The notes beneath the pieces are model-generated. The model saw only the letters and a program-made list of their open reading frames with translations. It did no database searches and was not told the origin of the DNA. A stretch of 64,000 bases of DNA from Siderastrea siderea (lineage: Eukaryota; Cnidaria; Anthozoa; Scleractinia; Rhizangiidae), in assembly GCA_964030785.1 (NCBI GenBank), contig OZ034972.1, positions 18,947,683-19,011,682 of the forward strand. The letters run 5' to 3'. Of the stretch, positions 33,733 through 45,382 are shown piece after piece. Position 1 is the first letter of the stretch, and every line of letters begins with the position of its first letter. Both the position numbers and the translations under genes were made by a program.

Positions 33733-35898
33733 CTAGAAAAAAGACTTCAAAATCTCCCATTTCTTTGGTACTTCAGCACCAGTTTTAACCTCGATATCGT
33801 ACACAGATTTCAGGTATTTTATGAAGCCTTCTATTCTTGGAGCAGTTTCTTTCTTTTTACAAATCCAGATGTAGTATCTAGCTAAGAGACAGCAAAAGTT
33901 AATTTGGTGATGGTGGTTTGAAGAATCCGGCCTCAGTCCTAAAGCAACGGAGATTTCCAGTTTGTAGTTGTCCGTAATAATATTGCGTCCATTTAACAGC
34001 GCGGTTAAGGAGTTCCAGTAGACGACTACCTTAGGGCATTCCCAGAAGAGATGCCGAAGCTTCTCCTGTTCTTTTCCACAGAAAGAGCACTTTGAGTTGT
34101 CTTTTAGTCCAACTTTGTTTAGAAAATCGTTTGTTGCTATTCTTCTGTGTAATAGTTTAAATTGGAACTCTAAAAGTCTTGTACTTTTTGTGTATTTAGA
34201 AGCTAGCAGGTAAGTTTTACGCCAATCGAAATCTTTGTCGTCTTCGTTGCAATCCTTAATCCATTTTTGTTGATTTTGAGTTGGCGCAATGGATTTCTTT
34301 GATATGAGTTTAGCATATATGAGACGGCTTGCACGGTTAGATTTTGAAAAATTTTCTAGGAAGCTTTCATATTTGGGATATTGATTACAAAGGCCCTTAC
34401 ATTTGCTCCAGAGGGATTTGATTGCAGAGAGGAGTCCATAAAACTTAAGGGGGCAAGTGGGGAGATTGTATTTGCTCTGAAAATCGGTCAAAGATAAGAA
34501 GTTGTTGTGGCTATCTTTCAAGTCCTTTACTTTTCTGATACCTTTGTTGAGCCAATCTTTGTAGAAAACCGGGAGGTTATTAATTCTAAAGAGTGAATTG
34601 TACCACAGACATTGGTCATGAAATTGGTTTTCCGACGTGATACGGTCTTCAAAATTAACTTCCGACCAAATTGACAGAATCTCACTAATGAAACAGTTTG
34701 AGACATTAAGAAGGTTAGTCGTGTCTTCCTTGTTCAGATTACTCATGAAGGCTAATGTGCCTCCATATTTCTGGAGCTCTTTATCAAAAAAAAGTTTCCA
34801 TTTCCCTTGATTTTCTTTATCCAGATACTTTTTTACCCACGTGGCCTTTAGGGACTTGTTGAAAGACTGTATATCAATCATCTTGAGGCCACCATTTGAG
34901 TAGTCATTAATCATGATGTCTCGTTTGATTTTGTCACCTTTTTCATTCCAAAGGAACGTATAAAAGAGTTTGTTTACCTCCTTAATTGCCCTCTCATTAG
35001 TACGTAATGGCGACAAAATGTAGACAAGTTGAGAAGCAACTAGGTTCTTTAAAACTGCAATTTTTCCAAATAAGGTTAACCTTCGATATTTCCAACAACT
35101 CAAAATATTTCGTACTTTGTCTACCTTTTCGTTATAATTTAAAGCCGCCGTTTCTTCAGGGTCGATCGAGAACCATACACCTAAAGCTTTAACTTTATAT
35201 CTAGGCCATTTAAATTTTCTCCCCGGCAATTGAATTGGATCCTTACCACAGTTACTTCCGATCCAAAACGCGTCAGTTTTTGTGTCGTTGAGTCTGAGGC
35301 CGGACACTTCGTAGAAATCGTCTAGCATTTCGAGAGAAGCGATTAAAGATTTCTTCGACCCGTCCAGAGTAAGAGTTGTGTCATCTGCATATTGGCTCAA
35401 TTTGATCTCCTTGTTGTTTACCAGAATTCCAACAATTTTTCTGTCTGTACGGATAGCCTTGGCCAACACTTCGGCTGATAAAATGAACAAGTAAGGCGAG
35501 AGAGGGCAGCCCTGTCTAACACCTCTTTGTATGTCAAAGAAATTGCTCGCCCATCCATTATTCAAGACGCAGCTTTCTGGGCAACGATAAAAAAGGTTTA
35601 TCCAGCCTATAATCCCTTTACCGAAACCAAAATGTTCGAGAGTTTTCCTGATAAAAGTCCATTCTAGTGTGTCGAAGGCTTTTTCAAAATCGAGGAACAG
35701 GATTAGGCCCGGAATATTATTCTCTTTGGCGAAACAAATAACACTTTCTAGAAGGCGGATGTTTTCTCCTATAAATCTACCTTTTATAAAGCCCGTCTGG
35801 TCGTTATTGATAAGGTTGGGAATAACAGATTTCAAGCGATTAGCGGTTGATTTTGCTGCTATTTTATAGTCGTAGTTAAGAAGGGTTAGAGCCTCCAA
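33733..35898 (-). pseudogene. LINE ORF2, reverse transcriptase and C-terminal part
   Basis: It encodes FLDFEKAFDTLEW (motif A), GVRQGCPLSPYLF (motif B) and SQYADDTTLTLDG (YADD motif C), followed by a long connector and a C-terminal Cys-rich knuckle (CSFCGKEQEKLRHLFWECP). RT and endonuclease together perform target-primed reverse transcription. A one-base deletion near 35890 (after KNW-R) puts it in a different frame from the upstream part at 35886-36754, so this copy cannot make intact ORF2. Otherwise 721 codons are open, suggesting modest age. Confidence 0.92.
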
Positions 35899-36754
35899 TT
35901 CTTTATTAGGGAGGGGTCTGCGTCCTTCTTGGGGATAAGCTTAATAATACCTCTTTTTTGTGTTATTGATAATTGGCCCGATTCATAAGCAAAATTAAGT
36001 GCACTGATAAGAATGGAGGAAATATCTTTCCAAAAAACTTTATAAAACTCCGCAGGCAATCCGTCAGTCCCAGGAGTCTTTTCTGATTCCATATATTTTA
36101 GTGCCTCTAAGCATTCTTTTTCCGTGAGAAGCCCTTCACAGGCTTCCCGCTCGTCATCTCGAAGGACTGTATCATTTTCCTGCCTAAAGAAAGTAGATGT
36201 GTCTTGAATATTATGTGGAACAATTTTGGATGAGTAGAGATTCTTATAGAAAGAGACACATTCGGTTAATATTTCTTTATCCGAAGTGACAAAATTATTT
36301 TCCTTTACCTTAATCTGACTTATTATCCCTTGGTTGTAATATCGTTTTTCAAGATTTAGAAAGTACTTAGTATTTTTTTCTCCTTCGTTGTGCCATCGAG
36401 TCTTCGATCTCAGGATTGCTCCTTTAGTGCGTGTTTCAATAATTCTTTCAAGTTCTCCTTTCTTTTCGTTGAGTTGCTCTTCGAGCGGTAAATTTTGCAA
36501 GTCGGTGTTTTTTCTGTGGTCGATTTCCTTCTCTAGTCTGGCAATCGTTTGTTCCAGTGTTGCCTGCCATTGTTTTGTTTGTTTCTTTTTAACTTTGGAA
36601 TATAATAGCGATTTTTCGCGCACTTTTAACTTTATCATTTCCCAGAGCAGTGAGGGGTTAACCGACTCATCGTCCTTATACTCGTTCTGCGTTTCCTGAA
36701 TGACTGACTTAATTTGGTTAACATAATCAATTTCTCTTAGGAGCGATGTGTTAG
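35886..36754 (-). pseudogene. LINE ORF2, linker and start of RT
   Basis: Contains TRWHNEGEKNTKYFLNLEKR, typical of the segment before the L1-type RT, then ESEKTPGTDGLPAEFYKVFW and LIPKKDADPSLIKNWR (RT motifs 1-2). At its 5' end the frame runs into the TTAA transposon at 36755. The missing part resumes at 42966 as GPGFWKL. The junction N-T-S-L-L is restored if the transposon and one TTAA are removed. Confidence 0.9.
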
Positions 36755-37745
36755 GAGGTTGTCTCGCTTATTTCCGACCATCGATTTTTTTTCGTAAATT
36801 CGAATTGTCTCATCTGCTGGGATTTTAAAGCCTTTACCTAGTTAATCTATAAAATGGGTTTCGTTTGATTAAAAATTCTATTTTGTGTTTTTTAGGATCT
36901 ATCGAAGTTTGGTCCGACCCACAGCAATTACGCGCCTTCCGAAACGGTTAAAATAGCACATATTGTAATTGCTCTCAAAAAATAAATATTCGCTGAAAAG
37001 ATCCAGTTCTTTTTGTAAACTATAGATTCATCATTGTAGTTTATTTAGCAATGTTTCAATTATGATTCATTCCTGTTTCTTCATAGGCCAAAAGAAGATT
37101 TCCGACCCGCCTAATCCAGCTTTGAACGAAACACGGAAATAGCCCAACTTTGAAGGCAAATTTTAAAAATGTGGCACCTGCTTGAGACTACTTAATTACA
37201 TGAACAGAATCTATAAATGACCCTTTCTTAAAAACAAGAATAAAATTTGTCAGCACACCAAGTCTGCAAAGCTGACAACCGCTTAAAATTCAGGAAATTT
37301 TCAAAATTTATAGGTAACGAACATCTTCGTCTTTACAGATTTTTCGGATAAATTCGCATACCATAACCTCTTAAGGTCTCTCACCTGGCTTTAGAATGTC
37401 TGTTCCGGTCTTTACAGCCATTACTAAATTCTTGGTAACTTCAAAACTAATAGCTTTTTCCTTCAGCTGTAGATTTGTACACGTTCCCAATCAGATGCCT
37501 CTTAGTAGCGTGACTGTCACATCGCAACATAAGTATAAGAGAAGCGTGAAAGTTCTTTGCATCGCTGACCGTAGTGTTGCTCAAAGCCGCTTTTGATCGG
37601 GCATATTCCTCTTAAAACCTTTGCAGGGACATGTTACAGATTAATGTTACCATGCATATAAGTAGTAAACGGTGAGCCGAGATCGATATAAACTGCTTCG
37701 GCCATCTTGTGTTTACAACATGTGTATTCGTTCCCAGTCTCCTAC
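36755..37745 (+). repeat. Left terminal inverted repeat of TTAA transposon
   Basis: Matches the reverse complement of 41975-42965, from GAGGTTGT through CGACCCACAGCAATTACGCG to about CATCTTGTGTTTACAACA and CGTTCCCAGT. Such long repeats are unusual for a classical cut-and-paste element. Confidence 0.88.
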
Positions 37746-38402
37746 GAGCTTAACATTTCAGTCAGCCTGACACTTTTTGAAAGGGATAATAAGAGATATG
37801 AAATATCTGAAATATCTAAGATCCGTTAGCAGGATTCATAATAAAACAGTAATAAAGCGTTCACTAGTAAAAATAATAAAAAAATATAAGTTTTTGGCAG
37901 CCAGCCAGCCAGCCAGTTCATAATAAAAGGGAGGAAAGAAAACTAAGGGAAGAGAAGGAAAGAGTCTGAAAAGATAACTGAGTTTTTTTAACAGCAACAA
38001 AAAACAAGAGATATATTTCTGGTTAAAGGCAATTCATTAAAGATTTTATCAGTCATAAAATACTGTACTGTATACTGTTTACAGGTAAAGGACTTCGATT
38101 ACTCAGCCGCTTGGTGTGTGTTCAGTGTCGGATTTAAACTTTAACTTTTACAAGGCCAGATAGGAACCTACCAATATATTAATCAAAACACTTATTACAT
38201 AGCTAGCGACACTGAATATTGAATATTGTTACTGCTCTATGTTTTTCTTGGCAGACTTAATGCGTTAATTTCTACGCAATTTACAGTCTGTTTCTATACA
38301 CAGAGAGATTTACATGCTGTTGTTCGTTTTAAGTGTTTACTGGCGATGAGAACTGTTTTCGATCATGAAACAAACAAGTCAATACCTTCAGCCCAAACAA
38401 AT
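37746..38402. other. Transposon interior, 3' of transposase, no gene seen
   Basis: AT-rich. The triple CAGC motif near 37900 and a short purine-rich tract are the only simple patterns. It could hold the last exon of the transposase gene, because the third catalytic residue is not found upstream. Confidence 0.4.
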
Positions 38403-40493
38403 CTATTCATAGAGAGTAGCATCGCATGTACACGCTGCAATAACCACGCTCAGTTTGCTAAGGAGAATGCCTTTTTTGTCTTTGGACTTGAAAGGTACTT
38501 CAAGATGCGAAAGAATGCTTTTAAGCATTTGAACATTAAAAGCTGACAGTTTGCTTTGGTGATAATATTCACAGAGGTCGTAAACATCAAAAGTAATGGG
38601 ATGCTTCAGCCCAACTTGATCAGTTATTTCTTCAAGTAACTCCTGTCGTTCTGTATCTTCCACAAGACATGCAACATCTTCTTTTTCGACTGACATTCCA
38701 AGTAAGCCCTTTTCTTTGCGCCGTGACGCTGCAAGACGGGAAAAGAAGCCCTGGATCTGTCTTTCTCCGATGTCTTTCACTGCAGATATCAAGAAGTTAC
38801 TGTGGTAGCATCCTGCTTCGTCCGACCTGAGGTAAACACTTTTAACATCATTTGCTTTCAAGTAGTTAAGCAAATGCTCAATTATTGATGCTACTGCGAA
38901 CCAATCCTGTGTACATTGGTCAAACAAATGTGCAAAAGAAGTAACCTTAAGCTCTCCTGTTGACCCATCACGAGATATCACGCTACTAACGTGCCAACTA
39001 AGGCCTCTCTTGCCATACCAATCACTCTGCTTCTCACGGAAACGGATTTGCAGAAATTTCATGGCCCAGTCCATGACAATTAAATTTGAACTGGGATCTA
39101 ATTTCTCTAGAAGTTCTTGCTTTGCACGTTCTTGGTTTGTCGACCTCATGATATGTGCTTTCCACTGATTGATGGCCTTTGTAGCTCGCTCGAAATCATA
39201 AATGATGTCTTCTTGTTGCTCCTTGCTATAAAATTTGGTGTCTTTACTTTTGATCACGTTCCCTATCTTGTCAAGGAAAATGGATATGTCGTCGCACTGG
39301 CTACAGGAAGTTTGATGTTCATGTCCACATTGTTCTTTTAGGTCTGAATCACTGGCATCACTAAGTGCGAACTTCAGACAATGATCAGGACATCCGCTGT
39401 CATCTTGCTGACAATGATTGCGATATTCGGTTTTGAAATAGCGTTTACCAGCTTGGATAGACTTCTTCATTTCTTCTGCCCAACTCTTTTCTTCGCCCAT
39501 CCGTTGAAGATCATCAACTATTTTACAAATTCCTTCAAAACCGGCCGACCCATCAGCTGCAGTATTGTCAAGACCACACAACGACCTTTGTTGGGAGGCC
39601 TCCCGCACTTCAAGAATGCGAAACAACGTCGCACGGCTAAGAGGTACAACCTTTTCCTCTTCACAGAACATTAGATACTGGCTTATCGTGGTTGAACGAG
39701 TAACTGTCCGAACCACATTTGGCATGGTTATTTCTTCACCGTTGTCCAACTTCAGCTTTCGGGTTCCAAACGCGACATCTTGATAAAAGTACGGTCGATT
39801 AATAAAATCAACGAAATGGTCTACAAGATTTGTATCCAGGCGAACGCGATGAAATGACTGATTCTCAACGATTAAACCAGGTCCACATTCTCGAGCATGA
39901 GCTCTTGCTCTCTTTATTTGCCAAGTAGTTATGCTTTCGTAAGGCTCATGCAGCTTTTGCAGTTTTTTCATTGAATAACGGTAAGCATAAATACTAAGGA
40001 TTTGTGTTTTTAAGTTTTTTGTTGGAGCATTTTTGTATGCTTGCATAAGAGCCACCACGTCACCGGAAACATGTTCGGTTTCTACATCTGATAACTGGAC
40101 ACATGACTGCAAAAGTTTTTCTCCAGCGTTTGGTGCGATTATTTCACATACAATGCTGCATCCTTCCATTGCTTTTTCAATGCATATTTCTTTTTCACTC
40201 TCTGTCGCTTCATCCCAAGTAGATTTCAACTGAAACGTCAAAGGAGTAACTTTCCCGACATTTGTTTTCTCTGATAAAGTGACCATTGTTTCATTATATG
40301 AGGCAATCAAAGACTCTACCTTTTGTGCCCTTTCTTCCTCTTCTTCTGAGTCTTCATTATCATCTTCCGTCCATTGCTCGGGCATCCACTCCACCTGTTT
40401 TTCGATCTCAGATTGTAGAAGTCTAGACGTCACTGGTGTACATTCCAAGCTTGCTGTGCTATTTAAATTTATTGCTGCCATCTGTTTGGCGAG
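38403..40493 (-). CDS. Transposase-like protein, main exon
   Basis: 692 codons are open. Around residues 470-500 it has SNLIVMDWAMKFLQIRFREK and GKRGLSWHVS, and later VYLRSDEAGCYHSN. The two aspartates in such hydrophobic-D settings look like the first two acidic residues of a DDE nuclease. The middle has a Cys/His-rich patch (CSQCDD, CGHEH). The end (LSAFNVQMLKSILSHLEVPF) resembles a SAP DNA-binding helix pair. A clear third D/E after the SDEAGCYH block is not visible, because the text passes quickly into a basic SRLAASRRKEK region, so the copy may carry an internal deletion. The acceptor AACAG precedes the first ATG, suggesting an internal exon. The family is not assigned. Confidence 0.65.
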   Translation of the reverse strand, partial: LAKQMAAINLNSTASLECTPVTSRLLQSEIEKQVEWMPEQWTEDDNEDSEEEEERAQKVESLIASYNETMVTLSEKTNVGKVTPLTFQLKSTWDEATESEKEICIEKAMEGCSIVCEIIAPNAGEKLLQSCVQLSDVETEHVSGDVVALMQAYKNAPTKNLKTQILSIYAYRYSMKKLQKLHEPYESITTWQIKRARAHARECGPGLIVENQSFHRVRLDTNLVDHFVDFINRPYFYQDVAFGTRKLKLDNGEEITMPNVVRTVTRSTTISQYLMFCEEEKVVPLSRATLFRILEVREASQQRSLCGLDNTAADGSAGFEGICKIVDDLQRMGEEKSWAEEMKKSIQAGKRYFKTEYRNHCQQDDSGCPDHCLKFALSDASDSDLKEQCGHEHQTSCSQCDDISIFLDKIGNVIKSKDTKFYSKEQQEDIIYDFERATKAINQWKAHIMRSTNQERAKQELLEKLDPSSNLIVMDWAMKFLQIRFREKQSDWYGKRGLSWHVSSVISRDGSTGELKVTSFAHLFDQCTQDWFAVASIIEHLLNYLKANDVKSVYLRSDEAGCYHSNFLISAVKDIGERQIQGFFSRLAASRRKEKGLLGMSVEKEDVACLVEDTERQELLEEITDQVGLKHPITFDVYDLCEYYHQSKLSAFNVQMLKSILSHLEVPFKSKDKKGILLSKLSVVIAACTCDATLYE

Positions 40494-41077
40494 TCTACAA
40501 AATCAACAAAGTATAAACGTATTTGCACTGAGACTGAGTGAACTGTTTACACCTGATTGAAGAAACGTTGATCCATGAAAGCAAAACACTTAAACAATGC
40601 GACCCAAATGTTTACTGGAAAATGTGCCTGTGACTTTATAATAGGACAGGTTGCATATATCATTTTCTGAATATGCTCTCACAAAAAGAATAGATAAATC
40701 ATGAAATATCACTAAGCTTACCAATGCTATTTACCCAGAATCCCATTAGGCCTTATCGCTTACCCTTTTCACAGGGTTAACGTTTCTTCAATTTCCAGTA
40801 TACATTATACCTTTATTTAAAACATTTATCCAATAGATTGCTCTGTCCTTTGTAAAAAGCGAAATGATGCAGTTTGATATAGATTGAATTTATAAAAATG
40901 TGAGCCGAGTAAAATATTATTCGTGTAATTATGGACAGTTGTCTTGAAAAGTGAGGAATGTGTCAGGATGTGTTAATCCTAGTAGGTATTTTTTGGTACA
41001 ACAAGCTTTCTTCTATAACTGGCTCAATTGATGAAAAATATGCAACATATAACAGCAAACAGTTTTTGTCTGCAAAC

Positions 41078-41192
41078 CTCAAATCCTGGTTTTCTGTTTT
41101 TTCTTTATCCTTTTCGTCACATTGCGGCGCCATCAATCCGAAATGTTCTTCAGATTTTTTCTTTTGTTTCTTCAGACAGGAAGTACAAATCG
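41078..41192 (-). CDS. Transposase-like protein, probable second exon
   Basis: The acceptor TTGCCCAG leads into AICTSCLKKQKKKSEEHFGL in the phase required by the first exon (G|CG). A CxxC pair is present. I place the donor at GAG|GTTTGC, but the phase to the next exon does not fit perfectly, so this 3' border is uncertain. Confidence 0.45.
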
Positions 41193-41553
41193 CTGGGCAA
41201 ATAGACAAAAACATGTTAGTTATAGATATCGTTGGCCTTGTTAACATATATTTTTAAGGAAAAGGTCCTGAAGTGTCTTTATACTTTATAAGGTACATCT
41301 AAACTCAGGTGTAACTGCCGTTATCATTTTTATTAATTTGCCTTCTCCAAGTTAAAAAAGGATTGGGCACGAATTTAAAAATAGGACGTATCCCATTACT
41401 AGAACAACACATTTTCGCTGCTGCCTAGGAGCAAACTAATAAGACACACTTAACATAGCAGCACAACGCTCTGGAAACAGTTATTTTCATTTCAGCGAGA
41501 ATTGGTATTTATAATAATTTGAGAGTTTGAGATATTTAATGTCGTTCTCTTAC

Positions 41554-41950
41554 CTGAACCAATTGGAACTGTTACCCCAAAAATAGTTTGAATGTTTTTA
41601 GGCATCTGCACGTTCACCACATCTCTGTTCTTGAGTTTTTTCCTTGCTCCAGAATGGAGTGGGTATTGGCATGTCCTTAAAGGACGCCAATTACGTCCCA
41701 GGTTGTATCTGTGTTTTGGGCAAATCGAATAGCATTCCCGCTGGTGTGTTGACAAGTCGAATTTGCCAGCTCTCATAAGTATGAGATCGTGTTCTTCGAC
41801 ATTTCCTATTAGTTTGGAAAGATGGCAACTCCGCAAGTGACTTTCTATGTCATCTTTGCACTCCAGTAAGTTTTTCACGACAAACGGACAACCGCGGAAA
41901 TCACCACAACTAGATTTTCGCAACTCCGAGAAAGAACACTTCGACTCCAT
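41554..41950 (-). CDS. Transposase-like protein, first exon (Cys/His-rich)
   Basis: It starts at the ATG at 41950, just inside the right inverted repeat. It contains CGDFRGCPFVVKN, an ESHLRSCHLSKL block and then CPKHRYNLGRNWRP plus CQYPLHSG, that is, at least two zinc-binding clusters probably used for DNA binding. It ends at a good donor (TTCAG|GTAAGAG) after GVTVPIGS. The downstream exon starts in the matching phase. Confidence 0.6.
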
Positions 41951-41974
41951 TGCAAGTTGTCGATTTCACTATTG

Positions 41975-42965
41975 TATTACACTCACAAGGAAACTGGGAA
42001 CGAAAACACCTGTTGTAAACACAAGATGGCCGCAGGATTTTACAATCTCCGACGCACCGTTTACAACGTTTATATGTGGTAACACAGTCCCAAATATGTC
42101 CCTGCAAACGTTTTAAGAGGAATTTGTCCGACCAAGAGTAGCTTTGCGCAAATCTACGGTCAGCGATGGAAAGAACATCCACGCTTCTTCTACACATATG
42201 TTGCGATGTGTCACGCTAGATGCATCTGATTGGGAACGTGTACAAACCTAAAGCTGGTGGAAAAAGCTATTAGTTTTGAGGTTACTTAGAATTCAGAGAT
42301 GACTGTAAAGACCGGAACAGACATTCTAAAGGCAGGTAAGAGACCTTAAGAGGTGTTAGTATGCACATGTATCCGAAAAATTTGTAAAGACGAGGTGTTC
42401 GTTACTTTTTAATTTTGAAAATTTCCTGAATTTTAAGCGGTTGTCAGCTTTGCAGACTTGGTGTGCTGACAAATTTTATCCTTTTTTTTAAAGAAAGGGT
42501 CATTTATAGATTCTGTTCATGTAATTAAGTAGTCTCAAGCAGGTGCCACATTTTTAAAATTTGCCTTCAAAGTTGGGCTATTTCCGTGTTTCGTTCAAAG
42601 CTGGATTAGGCGGGTCGGAAATCTTCTTTTGGCCTATGAAGAAACAGGAATGAATCATAATTGAAACATTGCTAAATAAACTACAATGATGATTCTATAG
42701 TTTACAAAAAGAACTGGATCTTTTCAGCGAATATTCATTTTTTGAGAGCAATTACAATATGTGCTATTTTAACCGTTTCGGAAGGCGCGTAATTGCTGTG
42801 GGTCGGACCAAACTTCGATAGATCCTAAAAAACACAAAATAGAATTTTTAATCAAATGAAACCCATTCTATAGATTAACTAGGTAAAGGCTTTAAAATCC
42901 CAGCAGATGAGACAGTTCGAATTTACGAAAAAAAATCGATGGTCGGAAATAAGCGAAACAACCTC
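41975..42965 (-). repeat. Right terminal inverted repeat of TTAA transposon
   Basis: Inverted copy of 36755-37745. The first transposase exon starts about 25 bp from its inner edge, so the promoter probably lies within the repeat. Confidence 0.88.
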
Positions 42966-43714
42966 TTAAGTTTCCAGAAACCTGGCCCACGGGGATTTGA
43001 ATGTAAGGAGAAGTTTAACGTAATCATCGAGTGGTCTGTTTTATACCCTGGATTGATGTCAGCGTTGGTTACCTTGTTGACCACACTCTGACTTGTCAAG
43101 AAAAAATCTAGCCTAGAATGTATACTTGGGTGACGTTTTCTCCAAGTGTACCTAGAGCTTTCCGGGTGGAGAACCCTCCAAACATCTCTCAAATCAAATT
43201 TCTCACAGAATTCTTTCACGATTTTAACGCTGTTTTGATGTGTTTTGAACAGGCCACCTCTTTTGTCCTTCTCTAAATCCATTACTAGATTGTAATCACC
43301 TCCAATAACAATGTCATCGCAATTAAAGTCTGAGAGATGGTCAAAAAAATCGAGGAAAAAGGCTGGGCTATCTTCATTCGGAGCATAAATGTTCGCCAAG
43401 GTTAAAGATTTTAAATTTGCTTGGATGTCGCATATAATGAAGCGTCCGGAGGGGTCAACAAAGAGTTTTTGAATCTGCAAATTAAAAGTGTTGTTAAAAA
43501 GTATACAAACACCTGCTTTGTTGCTACTAAAAGTGCTAAAGATAGCTTGGTATCCCCATTCCGCTGACCATACCGGATTCGTGTTTTCAGTGCAATGACA
43601 CTCCTGCAGCATATAAATTGAATACTTTTTTGATCGAAGCCAATTAAACACTTCTCTTCTCTTAAGGTTGTCCCTAAGTCCCCTGACATTTAAAGAAGCT
43701 ATTGTCAGAGCCAT
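42966..43714 (-). pseudogene. LINE ORF2, apurinic-type endonuclease
   Basis: It encodes TIASLNVRGLRDNLKRREV, MLQECHC (catalytic Glu), VIGGDYNLVMDLEKDK (Asp/Asn pair) and GYKTDHSMITL (catalytic Asp-His), the full exonuclease-endonuclease-phosphatase fold of L1/Tx1-type LINEs. It nicks target DNA to prime reverse transcription. The frame ends at the TTAA transposon after GPGFWKL. Confidence 0.92.
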
Positions 43715-44246
43715 GGCTGTTGTCCGAAGTTGCGTGAAAAAAGAATTCCTTCGTGCCGTGGTGTTAAAGCTCTACAATTCCTGCAATTTACATATCGAAA
43801 AAGTCTAATTCTGCAAAATAAACAACAGTACCCAACAGAAAGCAGCAAAAAAATATGAAGACAGAACTGTGTAACAGACATCAAAAATAGGGCTAAAAGA
43901 AGATTACCAAGAAAGTTAACAAGGCCGAACATATATCTAACAAGTGCCAAAAAAAAAAAAGAAAAAAACACACAATATACAGACTACTAAAAAAAGTAAA
44001 TAAATAAATAAAATCTAATCTAACCCGGGGGAGTGAAAACAAAAATGAAACTAAACACTCACAAATAGAAAAAACAAACAAACGAACACAAAAACGAATA
44101 CACTCACGCACTTAAGTATATACAGTACTTAAAAAAAAAGACAAGAGAGTCTTTCTCCTTTTAAGCTCGCGGTCCGTCTCTGCCTCCAATTTAAGTACTC
44201 GATTTCACATGTCTTACTTGATCCATCCTTCATAGTTGACACTGAT
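43715..44246 (-). other. LINE inter-ORF spacer
   Basis: A-rich on the plus strand, with no coding signal. It separates ORF1 from ORF2 of the LINE and is within the usual range for such spacers. Confidence 0.55.
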
Positions 44247-44888
44247 TTAAATGGTCTCTAGGTCTTCTATCTCATTAATTTTGATGGGACTGCCTTCAGG
44301 CGATGTCTTTACAAAAATTTTACCATCCAATGTCCACACACTCAACAATAAACCGTCCCTCCGCATTTCATTCGCTCGATTAACGATCCTTCGTCGATAA
44401 GAAGTGAGGTTTTCATTCAGGAAAATCCGAGTAGCTTCCGTGCGTGTTGCAGCGGTCGAAGAAGGAAATAGATTTGAAATACTTACATTTTTAAGCTTTA
44501 CTCTTGCTTTGTAAAGGCTTGTTTTCACTTTATGGCTGACGAATTTAACGATAATAGGTTTAGTACCTTTACTTGGCAGCTTATGACTGATTTCGATATC
44601 TTGGGAGAGAACAGGCACTTCGAGGGCTTCTGCCAATTTTAGCACAACCTCTTCAGTAGAGGTATAAGCATTCTCAGGAATTCCATGTATTTCTAAGCTG
44701 TTCTTTCTTGTATATTGTTCTAGCTGATCTTGCAGGTCGTAAAGTTCAGCAATTTCTTCTTTCTGCTCATTAATATGCTTTTCAGCGGCGGCAAGTTCCT
44801 GCTCCGCTTTTGAACATTGCTTTTTAATGCTGTCCAACGTCGCTTTGAGAGACGCTATCTCTGCCTTCTGCTCAAGAACAGTTTCCTT
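44247..44888 (-). pseudogene. LINE ORF1 fragment (coiled coil, RNA-binding)
   Basis: The open frame reaches the 5' truncation point at 44888 and begins TVLEQKAEIASLKATLDSIK, a heptad coiled coil. It then has RKNSLEIHGIPENAYTSTEE, an RRM-like core of L1 ORF1 proteins, and a C-terminal domain with IFLNENLTSYRRRIVNRANE. ORF1 proteins trimerise on LINE RNA. The initiator region is missing. Confidence 0.88.
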
Positions 44889-44902
44889 CGAACCGAGAAG
44901 TT
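44889..44902. repeat. LINE target-site duplication, 5' side
   Basis: Exact copy of the 14-mer at 33416-33429 directly after the truncated ORF1. Confidence 0.9.
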
Positions 44903-45376
44903 ATGTACTTCCTCTATATTTTGTTGTGCAGACAATACTTTGTTCTGGTCGATTGCTCACGTATCGATGTTGAAAAACTCAGAGGTAACAAAACGATTCT
45001 AGAATAAACTGTAACATCCAGGGGCACTTATAGGCGATCTAATAGACTTATTTCATTTACCTGAAAGACGGAATTTGTGAGCCACACCCGAAGGTTGCAG
45101 TTTCTTGCCGGCCACCCTCGAGCCTTTGGCGGCAGCGCTCCAGGGAAAAGTTCCAATCGCGACCAAAAATGGTTTCTACCACATCACAACGCAAAATTTC
45201 ACGTAGAATATATGTTATATATTTCTTTGTACTTCACAGGTGAGCAAAATTGGCCGAACATTGCGCGATGGAACCAGATTACTTTGGATCTTTCAAACAG
45301 TCGCGATGGCTGAGTATTTTCGTGGTCCACGAAATTCAATTACGACCGCGTTGCATTATGGAAAGTGTCAATGGGT
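44903..45376. other. Right flank of LINE within the ACCCATTG element
   Basis: No gene is recognised. It continues the sequence interrupted at 33429 and ends at the inverted end TGCATTATGGAAAGTGTCAA, which completes the non-autonomous element. Confidence 0.5.
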
Positions 45377-45382
45377 CTTTAA

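Larger units (their letters stand above)
36755..42965. mobile_element. 6.2-kb TTAA-type DNA transposon with about 1-kb inverted repeats
   Basis: The ends are GAGGTTGT and ACAACCTC. The target site is TTAA, seen as TTAG at 36751-36754 (one change) and TTAA at 42966-42969. Removing the element and one TTAA rejoins LINE ORF2 in frame. The terminal inverted repeats extend for about 990 bp with roughly one difference every 10-20 bp in their inner part and near identity at the outer part. It encodes a spliced minus-strand protein with transposase-like motifs. TTAA targets occur in piggyBac and Kolobok, but I cannot assign the protein to either. Confidence 0.9.
33430..44888 (-). mobile_element. 5'-truncated LINE (L1/Tx1-like), itself split by a DNA transposon
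   Basis: The minus-strand order is ORF1 (44247-44888), ORF2 endonuclease (42966-43714), ORF2 RT (33733-36750) and a poly-A tract (T-run at 33430-33460 on the plus strand). A 14-bp target-site duplication flanks it. ORF1 lacks its start, so the copy is 5'-truncated. ORF2 is cut by the 6.2-kb TTAA transposon. Without that transposon the LINE is about 5.2 kb. Confidence 0.92.
32810..45376. mobile_element. Element with imperfect ACCCATTG inverted ends, host of a LINE
   Basis: The left end (ACCCATTGGCACTTACCGTG) and the right end, read as reverse complement (ACCCATTGACACTTTCCATA), match over about 60 bp with mismatches. Both abut the two halves of one Penelope-like fragment. Without the LINE that entered it, the element is only about 1.1 kb and shows no transposase, so it is probably non-autonomous. 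I could not find a clear target-site duplication. Confidence 0.6.
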
